Shown in pieces: positions 44,380 through 54,047 of a DNA stretch of 64,000 nt (positions are counted from its first letter, which is position 1; every line of letters starts with the position of its first letter). The position numbers and the translations under genes were made by a program. The stretch spans positions 248,001 to 312,000 of the forward strand of contig CANMTD010000002.1 of assembly GCA_947500775.1 (NCBI GenBank). The letters run 5' to 3'. Source of the stretch: an uncultured Paracoccaceae bacterium (GTDB lineage Bacteria; Pseudomonadota; Alphaproteobacteria; Rhodobacterales; Rhodobacteraceae). The notes under the pieces are model-generated. The model saw only the letters and a program-made list of their open reading frames with translations, searched no databases and was not told the DNA's origin.

Positions 44380-45360
44380 ATGACCCAAGCGACCCATGAC
44401 CGGATTCCCGAAACCGCTTTGGCCTGGCATCGCGCCGGCACAGGGGCCGCTTTGGCGACGGTGGTGCAGACCTGGGGCAGCGCGCCGCGCCCCGTGGGCA
44501 GCCAGCTTGCCATATCGGGGCAGGCGGAAATCGCGGGGTCGGTTTCGGGCGGCTGCGTCGAAGGCGCTGTGGTGGCCGAGGCGCTGGAGGTGCTGGACAC
44601 CGGCGAAAGCCGGGTGCTGGAATACGGTGTCAGCGATGATGAGGCCTTTGCCGTCGGGCTGGCCTGCGGCGGCACGATCCGGGTGCTGGTCGAACCGGTG
44701 GGCGCGGGGCTGTCCGAAGAGATGCTGGCCGATCTGGTGGCCCGGCGCGCCACGCGTGCGGGCGTGGCCTATGCGGTCAATACCGCCAGTTGGGAACGGG
44801 CGCTGCGCGGTCCCTCCGATCCGGAGTTGCAGGACCGGTTTCGCGCCGACCGTTCGGGGTTTCTTGAAGACGGCGACACCTTTGTCGCGATCCACAACCC
44901 GCCGCTGCGGATGGCGATCGTCGGCGCGGTGCATATCGCGCAATATCTGGCCGATATGGCGCGGATGGCGGGCTTCGACGTCACGCTGATCGACCCGCGC
45001 GAGGCGTTTGGATCGGCCGCCCGGTTCCCGGATGAAACGGTGCTACACGACTGGCCCGACGCGGCGCTGGCGGCCCACGGGCTGGACCCGCGCACGGCCG
45101 TGGTGACCCTGTCGCACGACCCCAAACTGGACGATCCCGCCATCACCGCCGCGCTGCGGTCGCAGGTGTTCTATCTGGGGTGCCTGGGATCGACCCGGAC
45201 CCACGCCAAACGCGTGGCCCGGCTGCAAGAGGCCGGGTTCGATGACGCCACAATCGCCCGCATCCACGCGCCGGTCGGGCTGGACATCGGCGCGAAATCC
45301 CCGGCCGAGATCGCGGTGTCGGTCATGGCCCAGATCATCCAGCGCCTGAGGCGCGGCTGA
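44380..45360 (+). CDS. XdhC/CoxF-family molybdenum-cofactor maturation factor
   Basis: The 326-residue protein has an N-terminal XdhC/CoxI domain (ALATVVQTWGSAPRPVGSQL, SGSVSGGCVEGAVVAEA) and a C-terminal Rossmann-like domain (MAIVGAVHIAQYLADMAR, FYLGCLGSTRTHAKRVARL). XdhC proteins bind and hand over sulfurated molybdenum cofactor to xanthine-dehydrogenase-family enzymes. The ATG at 44380 follows GGAGGAGAGCG. It overlaps the next gene (TGATG) and precedes coxSLM. Confidence 0.9.
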   Translation: MTQATHDRIPETALAWHRAGTGAALATVVQTWGSAPRPVGSQLAISGQAEIAGSVSGGCVEGAVVAEALEVLDTGESRVLEYGVSDDEAFAVGLACGGTIRVLVEPVGAGLSEEMLADLVARRATRAGVAYAVNTASWERALRGPSDPELQDRFRADRSGFLEDGDTFVAIHNPPLRMAIVGAVHIAQYLADMARMAGFDVTLIDPREAFGSAARFPDETVLHDWPDAALAAHGLDPRTAVVTLSHDPKLDDPAITAALRSQVFYLGCLGSTRTHAKRVARLQEAGFDDATIARIHAPVGLDIGAKSPAEIAVSVMAQIIQRLRRG

Positions 45361-46358
45361 TGCGGTTCGGCCCGGTTCCTTCGCAGAGCGCGGCAGGGGC
45401 GATCTTGGCGCATTCGCTGCGGCTGAACGGAAAGGTTCTGAAAAAGGGCCGGGTGCTGGATCAGGGTGATGTGCAGGCTATTCTGGCGGCGGGGCTGGAT
45501 CAGGTCGTCGTGGCGCGCGCCGACCCTGATGATGTGGTCGAAGATATCGCCGCCACGCGGCTGGCCGCAGCCCTTGTGCCCGATCCGGCGGCGGCGCATC
45601 TGCGCCTGACGCCCGCGGTCACCGGCAGGGTCAATCTGAACGCCAAACGCCCCGGGATCGTCATGCTGGATGCCGGGGCGATTTTACGGCTGAACCGCAT
45701 CCATCCCGAAATCACGCTGGCCACGCTGGCGCCTTTTACCCGGGTGACGCCGCGCCTGTTGGTGGGGACCGTCAAGATCATCAGCTATGCGGTGCCCGAA
45801 ACGGCGCTGGCGGCGGCCTGCGACGCCGCACGGGGCGCGATCCGGGTGCAGCCCGTGCTGCGCAAATCCGCCGGTCTGGTGCTGACCGAGGCACCGGGCC
45901 AGAAACCGGCGCTGGCCGCAAAGGCCCGCATCGCCGTGACCGCGCGGCTGGCGCAGCTTGGCATCACGCTGGAGGCGGTGCGGATCGTCCCGCATCAGAC
46001 GCCCGCGCTGGCCACGGCATTGCAGGACATACCGGGCGACATGGCGCTGATCCTGACCGGATCGGCCACATCGGACCTGAACGACACCGGGCCGCAGGCG
46101 GTGCGCGCGGCGGGCGGGCAGGTGGACCGCTTTGGCATGCCGGTCGATCCCGGCAATCTGCTGTTTCTGGGCCAGCAGGGCGGGCGGCCGGTGATCGGCC
46201 TGCCCGGATGCGCCCGCGCGCCTGCGCTGAACGGGGCCGATTGGGTGCTGGAACGGGTGGCCTGCGGGCTAAAGGTTACGGGCGACGATATCGCGGCCAT
46301 GGGGGTGGGCGGATTGCTGAAGGAAATCCCGACGCGCCCGCATCCGCGCGAAGGATGA
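45360..46358 (+). CDS. Molybdopterin-binding (MoeA-like) protein
   Basis: The 332-residue protein resembles the molybdopterin-binding domain proteins encoded beside XdhC. The start [20 protein letters not shown] and the C-terminal [32 protein letters not shown] and [17 protein letters not shown] fit the MoCF-binding fold. It is shorter than full MoeA and lacks some N-terminal domains. TGATG coupling to the XdhC-like gene indicates joint action in cofactor loading (also compared to mobA-type nucleotidylation in dehydrogenase loci, which is less likely). Confidence 0.8.
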   Translation: MRFGPVPSQSAAGAILAHSLRLNGKVLKKGRVLDQGDVQAILAAGLDQVVVARADPDDVVEDIAATRLAAALVPDPAAAHLRLTPAVTGRVNLNAKRPGIVMLDAGAILRLNRIHPEITLATLAPFTRVTPRLLVGTVKIISYAVPETALAAACDAARGAIRVQPVLRKSAGLVLTEAPGQKPALAAKARIAVTARLAQLGITLEAVRIVPHQTPALATALQDIPGDMALILTGSATSDLNDTGPQAVRAAGGQVDRFGMPVDPGNLLFLGQQGGRPVIGLPGCARAPALNGADWVLERVACGLKVTGDDIAAMGVGGLLKEIPTRPHPREG

Positions 46359-46443
46359 TACGCTAAGGCAACCGCGACTAAAGTCAACGGTTCTCAAACC
46401 CGATGACACATGCTTAACTGGACGAAATTCAGGGAGGAAATTT

Positions 46444-46926
46444 ATGTCAAACGTCACGATGAAGGTGAACGGCAAACCTGTCTCCGGAGAGGTTGAGGGC
46501 CGCACGTTGTTGTCTTCGTTCCTGCGCGAAGGGCTGGAGATGACCGGCACGCATATCGGCTGTGATACCAGCCAGTGCGGCGCCTGCGTGGTGCATGTGA
46601 ACGGGCAGGCCGTCAAATCCTGCACCATGTTCGCGCTGGAGGCCGAGGGCGCCGAGGTGACCACGATCGAAGGCATGGCAAACCCCGACGGATCGCTGTC
46701 GGTGCTGCAACAGGCGTTCCAGGACCACCACGGGCTGCAATGCGGGTTCTGCACGCCGGGCATGGTGATGTCGGCGGCGGCGCTGTTGCAGGACAACCCC
46801 AAGCCGACCGAGGCCGAGGTGCGCGATTATCTGGAAGGCAATCTTTGCCGCTGCACCGGTTACCACAATATCGTGAAGGCGATCATGGCCGCGTCCGGTC
46901 AGGATGTCGCCGTCGCTGCCGAATAA
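46444..46926 (+). CDS. coxS: CO-dehydrogenase-like small subunit, [2Fe-2S]
   Basis: The 160-residue iron-sulfur subunit has a plant-type cluster motif [19 protein letters not shown] with CxxxxCxxC spacing and a downstream SC, then a helical second cluster domain ([25 protein letters not shown]). This is the standard two-cluster small subunit of molybdenum hydroxylases. GGGAGGAAA lies before the ATG. The order S-L-M is that of form II loci. Confidence 0.95.
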   Translation: MSNVTMKVNGKPVSGEVEGRTLLSSFLREGLEMTGTHIGCDTSQCGACVVHVNGQAVKSCTMFALEAEGAEVTTIEGMANPDGSLSVLQQAFQDHHGLQCGFCTPGMVMSAAALLQDNPKPTEAEVRDYLEGNLCRCTGYHNIVKAIMAASGQDVAVAAE

Positions 46927-46963
46927 GCGGGCCACCCGCACAACAGATTTCTGGGAGGATATC

Positions 46964-49330
46964 ATGCCAAAAGACGGAGGCATCGGCGCCAGTTCAAAGC
47001 GGCGCGAAGACGTTCGGTTCCTGACGGGTCAGGGAAATTACACCGATGACATCAACATTCACGGTCAGGCCCATGCGGTCTTTGTCCGCAGTCAGGTGGC
47101 CCATGGCACGCTGAACGGTGTCGACACCGCCGATGCGGCGGCCATGCCCGGCGTTCTGCGGGTGTTCACCGGCGCCGATTTCGAAGGCGTGGGCAGCATT
47201 CCCTGCGGCTGGCAGGTCACCGACCGCTTTGGCGAGGTGATGCAGGAACCGGGTCATCCGGTGCTGGCGCAGGGCAAGGTCCGCCATGTGGGCGACCCGA
47301 TTGCCGTTGTGGTGGCCGAAACCTATGAACAGGCCCGCGACGCGGCCGAGGCGGTGGTGCCTGACATCACCGATCTGCCCGCCGTCGTCGACATGAAGGC
47401 CGCCCTGGCCGAAGGCGCCCCCAAGGTGCATGACGATCTGACCTCGAACCTGTGTTACGACTGGGGCTTTGTCGAAGACAACCGCGATGCGGTCGATGCC
47501 GCGATCCGCGGCGCCCATCACGTCACCACGCTGGAGCTGGTCAACCAGCGTCTGGTCGCCAACCCGATGGAGCCGCGCGTGGCGATCGGCGATTACGCGC
47601 CCGGCACCGGCGACAGCACGCTGTATACCACCAGCCAGAACCCGCATGTGATCCGCCTGTTGATGGGGGCCTTCGTGCTGGGTATTCCGGAACACAAGCT
47701 GCGCGTGGTCGCCCCCGATGTGGGCGGCGGTTTCGGCACCAAGATCTTCCACTACGCAGAAGAGGCATTCTGCACCTTCGCCGCCAAGGCGCTGAAACGC
47801 GCGGTCAAATGGACCTCGACCCGGTCCGAGGCGTTTATGTCCGACGCCCATGGCCGCGATCACGTGACCAAGATCGAACTGGCGCTGGACGAACAGGGCC
47901 AGTTTCTGGCGCTGCGCACCGATACGCATGCGAATATGGGCGCCTATCTGTCGACCTTCGCGCCGTCGGTTCCCACGTGGCTGCATGGCACGTTGATGGC
48001 GGGCAATTACAAGACGCCGCTGATCTATGTGAACGTCAAGGCGGTCTTTACCAACACCGTGCCGGTCGATGCCTATCGCGGCGCCGGTCGCCCCGAAGCG
48101 ACGTTCCAGTTGGAGCGGGTAATCGACAAGGCCGCGCGCGAAATGGGGATCGATCCCGTTGACCTGCGCCGCCGTAACTTCATCACCGAGTTTCCCTATG
48201 CCACGCCGGTGGCCGTGGAATATGATACCGGCGATTACAACGCGACGCTGGACAAGCTGCTGGAGATTGCGGACGTCGCCGGGTTTTCGGCCCGCGAGGC
48301 GGAAAGCAAGGCGCGCGGTAAACTGCGCGGTCTGGGCCTGAATTGCTATATCGAGGCTTGCGGCATCGCGCCGTCGAACCTTGTCGGGCAGCTGGGCGCG
48401 CGCGCAGGCCTGTACGAAAGCGCCACCGTGCGGGTCAACGCGACCGGCGGTCTGGTGGTCATGACCGGCAGCCACAGCCACGGGCAGGGGCATGAAACAT
48501 CCTTCCCGCAGGTGATTTCCGAAATGATCGGCATCCCCGAGGATATGATCGAAATCGTGCATGGCGACACCGCCAATGCGCCGATGGGGATGGGCACCTA
48601 TGGTTCGCGTTCGCTGGCCGTGGGCGGGTCCGCGATGGTGCGGGCCACCGAAAAGATCATCGCCAAGGCCAAAAAGATCGCGGCCCATCTGATGGAGGCC
48701 GCCGAGGGCGATATCGAACTGAAGGACGGCCAGTTCAGCGTTGCGGGCACCGATAAATCGGTGGCCTGGGGCGATGTCACGCTGGCCGCCTATGTGCCGC
48801 ACAACTATCCGCTGGAGGATATCGAACCGGGGCTTGAGGAAACGGCGTTCTATGACCCGGCCAACTTTACCTACCCCTCGGGCGCCTATGCCTGCGAGGT
48901 CGAGGTCGACCCCGACACCGGCAAGGTCACCATCGAACGGTTCGCGGCGGCCGATGATTTCGGCAATGTCGTCAACCCGATGATCGTGGACGGGCAGGTT
49001 CATGGCGGGCTGGCGCAGGGCATCGGTCAGGCGCTGCTGGAGGGCTGCAGTTACGACAGCGACGGCCAGTTGATCAGCGGCAGCTATATGGATTACGCCA
49101 TGCCGCGCGCCGATGACGTGCCGTTCTACAGCGTCGATCATTCCTGTCAGACGCCCTGTACCCACAACCCGCTGGGCGTGAAAGGCTGCGGCGAGGCGGG
49201 GGCCATCGGATCGCCGCCCGCGGTGGTCAATGCGGTGGTCGATGCCCTGCAACGGGCCGGCCACAGCGACATCACCCATATTGATATGCCCCTGACGCCC
49301 GCGCGCGTCTGGTCGGCAATGAACGGCTGA
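46964..49330 (+). CDS. coxL: Form II CO-dehydrogenase-like large (Mo) subunit
   Basis: The 788-residue catalytic subunit binds molybdopterin cytosine dinucleotide. The active-site loop is AYRGAGR (residues 370-376), the form II motif, in place of form I AYxCSFR, so the Cu-binding Cys is missing. [16 protein letters not shown] and a C-terminal [19 protein letters not shown] (catalytic Glu) are present. Start ATG 46964 follows GGGAGG. Form II enzymes may oxidise CO slowly or act on other substrates, so the substrate remains open. Confidence 0.93.
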   Translation: MPKDGGIGASSKRREDVRFLTGQGNYTDDINIHGQAHAVFVRSQVAHGTLNGVDTADAAAMPGVLRVFTGADFEGVGSIPCGWQVTDRFGEVMQEPGHPVLAQGKVRHVGDPIAVVVAETYEQARDAAEAVVPDITDLPAVVDMKAALAEGAPKVHDDLTSNLCYDWGFVEDNRDAVDAAIRGAHHVTTLELVNQRLVANPMEPRVAIGDYAPGTGDSTLYTTSQNPHVIRLLMGAFVLGIPEHKLRVVAPDVGGGFGTKIFHYAEEAFCTFAAKALKRAVKWTSTRSEAFMSDAHGRDHVTKIELALDEQGQFLALRTDTHANMGAYLSTFAPSVPTWLHGTLMAGNYKTPLIYVNVKAVFTNTVPVDAYRGAGRPEATFQLERVIDKAAREMGIDPVDLRRRNFITEFPYATPVAVEYDTGDYNATLDKLLEIADVAGFSAREAESKARGKLRGLGLNCYIEACGIAPSNLVGQLGARAGLYESATVRVNATGGLVVMTGSHSHGQGHETSFPQVISEMIGIPEDMIEIVHGDTANAPMGMGTYGSRSLAVGGSAMVRATEKIIAKAKKIAAHLMEAAEGDIELKDGQFSVAGTDKSVAWGDVTLAAYVPHNYPLEDIEPGLEETAFYDPANFTYPSGAYACEVEVDPDTGKVTIERFAAADDFGNVVNPMIVDGQVHGGLAQGIGQALLEGCSYDSDGQLISGSYMDYAMPRADDVPFYSVDHSCQTPCTHNPLGVKGCGEAGAIGSPPAVVNAVVDALQRAGHSDITHIDMPLTPARVWSAMNG

Positions 49331-49342
49331 GGAGAGCAGATC

Positions 49343-50131
49343 ATGTATGATTTCATTCTGGAACGTCCCACATCCCTTGACGCCGCCGTGGCGCTGTTGT
49401 CGGACGAGGACGCGCAGGCGCTGGGGGGCGGGCAGACCCTGATCCCCACGCTGAAACAGCGTCTGGCGCAGCCCGGAAGGCTGGTCAGCCTGACGGCGAT
49501 CCCCGGTATCCGGGGGATATGCCGGGCCGAGGATGGCGCGCTGTGCATCGGCGGCACCACCCCGCATGGCGAGGTGGCCACAGGGGCCACCGCCTATCCC
49601 GCGCTGGCCGATCTGGCGGGCAATATCGGCGATCCGGCAGTGCGCAGCCGGGGCACCATCGGCGGCAGCCTGGCCAACAACGACCCGTCGGCCTGTTACC
49701 CGGCGGCGGCACTTGCCTCGGGCGCGACCATCGTGACCAACGACCGCCAGATCGCGGCAGATGATTATTTCCAGGGCATGTTCACCACGGCGCTGGAGGA
49801 AGGCGAGATCATCACCGAGGTCCGGTTCCCCGTGCCCGAGGTCGCCAATTACCAGAAGTTCGAACAGCCTGCGTCGCGCTTTGCGCTGGTCGGGGTGTTC
49901 GTGGCGAAATACCCCGATGGCGTGCGCGTGGCCGTCACCGGCGCCTCCGAAGAGGGCGTGTTCCGCTGGACCGAGGCCGAGGCGGCGCTGTCGGCCAATT
50001 TCACAGCGGATGCGCTGGACGGGCTGTCGGCCCCTGCGGACGGCATGATCGGCGATCTGCACGGCACACCGGCCTACCGGGCGCATCTGATCGGCGTTCT
50101 GACCAAACGCGCGGTCGCAGCGGCCAGCTAA
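49343..50131 (+). CDS. coxM: CO-dehydrogenase-like medium subunit, FAD
   Basis: The 262-residue flavoprotein passes electrons from the iron-sulfur clusters to an acceptor. FAD motifs are [15 protein letters not shown] (about 30-44) and [20 protein letters not shown] (about 101-120). It lacks nothing obvious relative to CoxM of about 270-290 residues. The gene is the last of coxSLM and is followed by a perfect terminator. Confidence 0.94.
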   Translation: MYDFILERPTSLDAAVALLSDEDAQALGGGQTLIPTLKQRLAQPGRLVSLTAIPGIRGICRAEDGALCIGGTTPHGEVATGATAYPALADLAGNIGDPAVRSRGTIGGSLANNDPSACYPAAALASGATIVTNDRQIAADDYFQGMFTTALEEGEIITEVRFPVPEVANYQKFEQPASRFALVGVFVAKYPDGVRVAVTGASEEGVFRWTEAEAALSANFTADALDGLSAPADGMIGDLHGTPAYRAHLIGVLTKRAVAAAS

Positions 50132-50150
50132 GCCCCTTTGGGTCCATAAA

Positions 50151-50180
50151 AAAAGCCCCCCGTACCCCCGGGGGGCTTTT
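50151..50180 (+). terminator. Rho-independent terminator after coxM
   Basis: AAAAGCCCCC and GGGGGCTTTT form a perfect 10-bp stem about a 10-nt loop. The A and T flanks make it potentially bidirectional. Confidence 0.92.
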
Positions 50181-50443
50181 CTGCGTCGGGGGCGGTCCCA
50201 AGCGCCTTCACCCGGTCCAGCCCGTGGCAGTGTTGCCACAAAGTGACGCGTTTTGCGCCCGGATGGCCAATTTGTCCATAAAATTTCGTAAAATACGCCC
50301 CTTTTCCCAAATTCATGCTATATCGGCTAACGCACCCGCGCGCCCAGACGCGGGACGCTTGCTGAGGTGAAGATCTGAGATGGGATCCAACAGCGGCCAC
50401 AAATGGCTGCGTATCGAGTTTACTGTAAGGCGAGTTCGCTGAC
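50181..50443 (+). promoter_or_regulatory. Promoter/leader region of the Hint-protein gene
   Basis: With the terminator, the gap is 312 bp. An AT-rich block at about 50260-50330 probably holds the promoter. It is followed by about 110 nt of leader with the CGCCCAGACGCGGGACGC pattern near 50340. No specific operator is recognised and no ORF is supported. Confidence 0.4.
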
Positions 50444-51595
50444 ATGCCCAATATCGTTGGCACCAATGGCGCCAATACCATTGATGTCACAGACGACAAT
50501 GGTACGCTGGACGGCACCCCGCAGGGCACGCCGATCGACGATATTCGCGCCCGCAACGGCAACGACACCATCACCGTCACAGACAGTACGATTTCCGAGG
50601 GCGTCCGTGGCAATGGCGGGGCCGACGACATCACCATTACCGACAGCACCGTGTCCGGTTTCGTCAACGGCGGAAACGGTGGCGATACGGTCAATATTAA
50701 GGGCTCGGATATCGGTATAATCCGGCTGGGCGGTGGCAATGATGTCCTGAACCTTATCGGGACCACTGTTGACGGTGGTATCAACGGCGGAAACGGTAGC
50801 GACTCTCTCAACCTGCCTGTCGGGTCGATCATAACTGACGACACCTTCGGGACCATCACGGTTACGGCAAGCGGCAGCTATAGCCTGTCCAGCGGCACGG
50901 TCACCCTGCCGTCGGGAACGACCGTTGCATATACGGCCTTTGAAGACGGGACGGGATTTCCCTGTTTCGTTCAGGGCACGCGGATCGCGACCGGCAAGGG
51001 GGCGATCCGCGTTCAGCGGTTGCAGGTCGGTGACATGATCCCGACAAAGAGCAACGGGCCGCGCAAGATACGCTGGATTGGCAGGCGGCGGTTTGACGCC
51101 GAAGACCTGCGCCGCACCCCCAAGCTGCGCCCGATCCGGATCATGGCAGGGGCCTTGGGCAATGGCATGCCCGAACGCGATCTGCTGGTGTCGCGCCAGC
51201 ACCGCATGTTGGTGCAGTCCCGGATTGCCGAACATATGTTCGGCGCGCCAGAGGTGCTGATCCCGGCGATCAGGCTGATAAAACTGCCGGGCATTTTCAT
51301 CGATGAAGCCGCCCAAAGCGTCGAATATTTCCACCTGCTGTTCGACCGGCACGAGGTTATCTTTGCCGAAGGCGCCCCAACCGAAAGCCTTTACACCGGC
51401 CCCGAGGCGCTTAGATCCATCAGCCCGGACGCGCGGGAAGAGATATTGACGATCTTCCCCGAGGTTGCCGATCAGGATTACACGCCGCAACCCGCACGTC
51501 TTATTCCGCGCAGAAAACAGCAAAAACACCTGATCGCGCGGCACCTGAAAAACAACAAACCGCTTTTGCGCGCAGCCCGACAGGGCCGCGCGTAG
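50444..51595 (+). CDS. Beta-roll / Hint-domain protein
   Basis: The 383-residue protein has an N-terminal Asp/Gly/Asn-rich region (about 1-140) with repeats such as GNGGADDITITDSTVSG and GNGGDTVNIKGSD, resembling parallel beta-roll units. A Hint (Hedgehog/intein, Hint_2) domain follows with FPCFVQGTRIATGKGAIRVQ (nucleophile-like Cys174), LQVGDMIPT and DLLVSRQHRMLVQS. There is no Sec signal peptide; type I secretion is common for such proteins. The Hint domain may self-process; the role is unknown. A poly-basic C-terminus ends the protein. Confidence 0.82.
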   Translation: MPNIVGTNGANTIDVTDDNGTLDGTPQGTPIDDIRARNGNDTITVTDSTISEGVRGNGGADDITITDSTVSGFVNGGNGGDTVNIKGSDIGIIRLGGGNDVLNLIGTTVDGGINGGNGSDSLNLPVGSIITDDTFGTITVTASGSYSLSSGTVTLPSGTTVAYTAFEDGTGFPCFVQGTRIATGKGAIRVQRLQVGDMIPTKSNGPRKIRWIGRRRFDAEDLRRTPKLRPIRIMAGALGNGMPERDLLVSRQHRMLVQSRIAEHMFGAPEVLIPAIRLIKLPGIFIDEAAQSVEYFHLLFDRHEVIFAEGAPTESLYTGPEALRSISPDAREEILTIFPEVADQDYTPQPARLIPRRKQQKHLIARHLKNNKPLLRAARQGRA

Positions 51596-51605
51596 GTCGT
51601 ATGGA

Positions 51606-52559
51606 TCAGACCGTGACCTTGCGATCCGCGGGATGCAGGGATTTGCCCAGAATATGTTCCGATTCATGGATCACATGGGTGGCCCGGCCAACAATCAGCG
51701 GATCGGGGCCATGGGCGATTTTCAAATCCTTGCCGGGGTAATCCACGGTGCTTAGGAAATGCAGCATACAGTTCAGCCGCGCCCGTTTCTTATCGTTTGA
51801 CTTGACCACGATCCAAGGCGCATCGGCGGTGTCGGTGTAAAAGAACATCGCCTCTTTGGCTTCGGTATAGTCATCCCATTTGTCCAGGCTGGCCTTGTCG
51901 ATCGGGCTAAGCTTCCAGCGTTTCAACGGGTCGGTTTCACGGCTGGTGAACCGGTTGCGCTGTTCCTCTTGGGTGACGGAGAACCAGTATTTGTGAAGCT
52001 GAATGCCCGAGCGTACCAGCATGCGTTCAAATTCCGGGGTCTGGCGCATGAATTCCAGATATTCCTGCGGCTGGCAGAACCCCATCACCCGTTCGACGCC
52101 CGCGCGATTGTACCACGACCGGTCATAAAGCACGATTTCGCCCGCGGTGGGCAGGTGGTTGACGTAGCGCTGGAAATACCACTGGCCGCGCTCGTCCTCG
52201 GTGGGTTTGTTCAACGCGACCACGCGGGCGGCGCGGGGGTTCAGGTGTTCGGTGAACCGCTTGATGGTTCCGCCTTTGCCTGCCGCATCCCGGCCTTCGA
52301 ACAGCAATACGAATTTCTGCCCGGTTTCCTGCGCCCACAACTGCGCTTTCAGCAATTCGGCCTGCAGCTTGGCCTTCTGAGCCTCATAGCTGCGGCGCGA
52401 CAGTTTGGTGTCATAGGGGTAGGTGCCGTTTTCAAAAACCTCGCGCACCATCGCCGCGCTTGGATGACGGTTGGGCCGTGACGGGGCCGGTTTGACAGTG
52501 GATGTATCGCCCACGGGCTGTGCGTTTTCTGTGTTCATCTGCGGTGCGTCTTCGGCCAT
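51606..52559 (-). CDS. ppk2: Polyphosphate kinase 2
   Basis: The 317-residue class I PPK2 phosphorylates a nucleoside diphosphate with polyphosphate, or the reverse. Walker A is LLFEGRDAAGKGGTIKRF (about 86-103), and Walker B is IVLYDRSWYNRAGVERVMGF. A lid motif NRFTSRETDPLKRWKLSPID is present. ATG 52559 is preferred because AGGAG is 6 nt upstream; ATG 52565 overlaps it. A perfect FnrL-type box lies about 60 bp upstream. Confidence 0.95.
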   Translation of the reverse strand: MAEDAPQMNTENAQPVGDTSTVKPAPSRPNRHPSAAMVREVFENGTYPYDTKLSRRSYEAQKAKLQAELLKAQLWAQETGQKFVLLFEGRDAAGKGGTIKRFTEHLNPRAARVVALNKPTEDERGQWYFQRYVNHLPTAGEIVLYDRSWYNRAGVERVMGFCQPQEYLEFMRQTPEFERMLVRSGIQLHKYWFSVTQEEQRNRFTSRETDPLKRWKLSPIDKASLDKWDDYTEAKEAMFFYTDTADAPWIVVKSNDKKRARLNCMLHFLSTVDYPGKDLKIAHGPDPLIVGRATHVIHESEHILGKSLHPADRKVTV

Positions 52560-52615
52560 GGACATCTCCTTGCTAACAGGCGCCAGAAAGGTATCAGAAT
52601 AGGCGGCGATACGCC

Positions 52616-52629
52616 TTGATGTGAATCAA
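52616..52629. promoter_or_regulatory. FNR/FnrL-type box upstream of ppk2
   Basis: TTGAT-GTGA-ATCAA matches TTGAT-N4-ATCAA exactly. Its centre is about 64 bp before the preferred ppk2 start (52559), a normal distance for an activator site. Confidence 0.65.
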
Positions 52630-52670
52630 GAGATCGCGTCCATCGGTCGCAGCGGCCATATGGCCTGCTG

Positions 52671-53990
52671 TCAAAGCGGTTTGATTTTCAGGCTGGTGAT
52701 GCGATTGTCGGTGCGGGCGCAGACCTCGAACCGGAACCCGTGGAAATTGAACACCTGTCCTTCGCTGGGGATCATCTGTGCCTCGTGGATCACCAGACCG
52801 GCGACGGTGTTGGCCTCGTCATCGGGCAGTACCCAGTCGGTGGCGCGGTTCAGATCGCGGATGGTCATCGCGCCTTCGACGATAAAGCTGCCGTCATCGG
52901 CCTGATGCAATGTGCCCTCTTCGGCGTCGGTGTCGAATTCGTCGGTGATCTCGCCAACGATCTCTTCCAGAATATCCTCAAGCGTGATCAGCCCCTGCAG
53001 GGACCCGTATTCATCCACGACCAGCGCGAAATGGGTGTGACGGCGCAGGAATTCGCGCATCTGATCGTCAAGCGTGGTGGTTTCGGGCACGAAATAGGGT
53101 TTCATCGCCACGTCCATCACCCGGAAATCCCCGATCGCCTCGGGGGCGGCGTCGGGGCCGCGCACCAGTTTGTACATGGCGCGCAGCAGGTCCTTGGCAT
53201 GGATCAGCCCGACGATATTCTCGGGGTCGTCCTTGAAGATCGGCAGGCGGGTGTGGGCGGAATCCAGACATTGCGCCAGGATCAGCTCGGGCGCCTCATC
53301 CGCGTCGATCATTTCGATCTTGGAACGGTGCAGCATGATCTCTTCGACGTAGCGTTCGCTCAGGTCCAGCGCGCCCAGAATGCGGTCGCGGTCTTCCTTT
53401 TCGACCACCCCTTCGGAATGGCCCAGTTGCAGGGCGCCGGCAATTTCTTCGCGCACGGCAAGGATATGGCTGTCGGGATCGGTTTTCACCCCGAACAGGG
53501 CCAGCACCCAGCGCACCAGAGCCCGCACCGCCGAGACCACGGGCGAAAACACCAGAATGACCAGCCGGATCAGGGGCGAGACCCGGGCAGCGGCGGATTC
53601 GGCGTTGGTGATGGCATAGGTCTTGGGCAGGACCTCGGCGAAGATCAGCACCAGAAAGGTCATCACCAGCGTGGCCAGCGCCACGCCGCTTTCGCCAAAG
53701 GCGCGGGTGAACAGCGCCGTCGCCAGCGAGGCCGCAAGGATATTGACCAGATTGTTGCCCAGCAGGACCGACCCGATCAGCCGTTCGTTGTCTTCGGTGA
53801 TATCCAGTGCGGCGGCAGCCCCCTTGTCGCCCTTGTCGGCCTGACGGCGCAGCTTGCCGCGCGACGCGGCGGTCAGCGCGGTTTCCGAGCCGGAGAAAAA
53901 GGCAGACAGCACCAGCAGCAGCAGGATCGCACCAGAGGTGATCCAGAAGGCGGTGTCCAGTATCGGGGTGGCGGCGGTGGTGGGGTCCAT
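52671..53990 (-). CDS. CorC/HlyC-family DUF21-CBS transporter
   Basis: The 439-residue protein has an N-terminal DUF21 transmembrane domain (three to four helices, FFSGSETALTAASRGKLRR), two CBS domains (about 205-335, including MLHRSKIEMIDADEAPELI and FALVVDEYGSLQGLITLEDI) and a CorC_HlyC domain to the C-terminus. Family members export magnesium or related divalent cations. The gene lies between ppk2 and xerD, without overlap with either. The older hemolysin label has no support here. Confidence 0.88.
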   Translation of the reverse strand: MDPTTAATPILDTAFWITSGAILLLLVLSAFFSGSETALTAASRGKLRRQADKGDKGAAAALDITEDNERLIGSVLLGNNLVNILAASLATALFTRAFGESGVALATLVMTFLVLIFAEVLPKTYAITNAESAAARVSPLIRLVILVFSPVVSAVRALVRWVLALFGVKTDPDSHILAVREEIAGALQLGHSEGVVEKEDRDRILGALDLSERYVEEIMLHRSKIEMIDADEAPELILAQCLDSAHTRLPIFKDDPENIVGLIHAKDLLRAMYKLVRGPDAAPEAIGDFRVMDVAMKPYFVPETTTLDDQMREFLRRHTHFALVVDEYGSLQGLITLEDILEEIVGEITDEFDTDAEEGTLHQADDGSFIVEGAMTIRDLNRATDWVLPDDEANTVAGLVIHEAQMIPSEGQVFNFHGFRFEVCARTDNRITSLKIKPL

Positions 53991-54047
53991 TACGTTCCTG
54001 TTGATGGCGACCGCGCTGTTATGGGCGGGAAAGATGACACGATCAAG

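Noticed and set aside
46994-50239. A 1081-residue open frame on the minus strand opposite coxL and coxM
   Set aside because: It mirrors genuine plus-strand genes with strong family motifs. Its own sequence is His/Arg/Gly-rich and shows no domain, as expected for antisense frames in GC-rich DNA.
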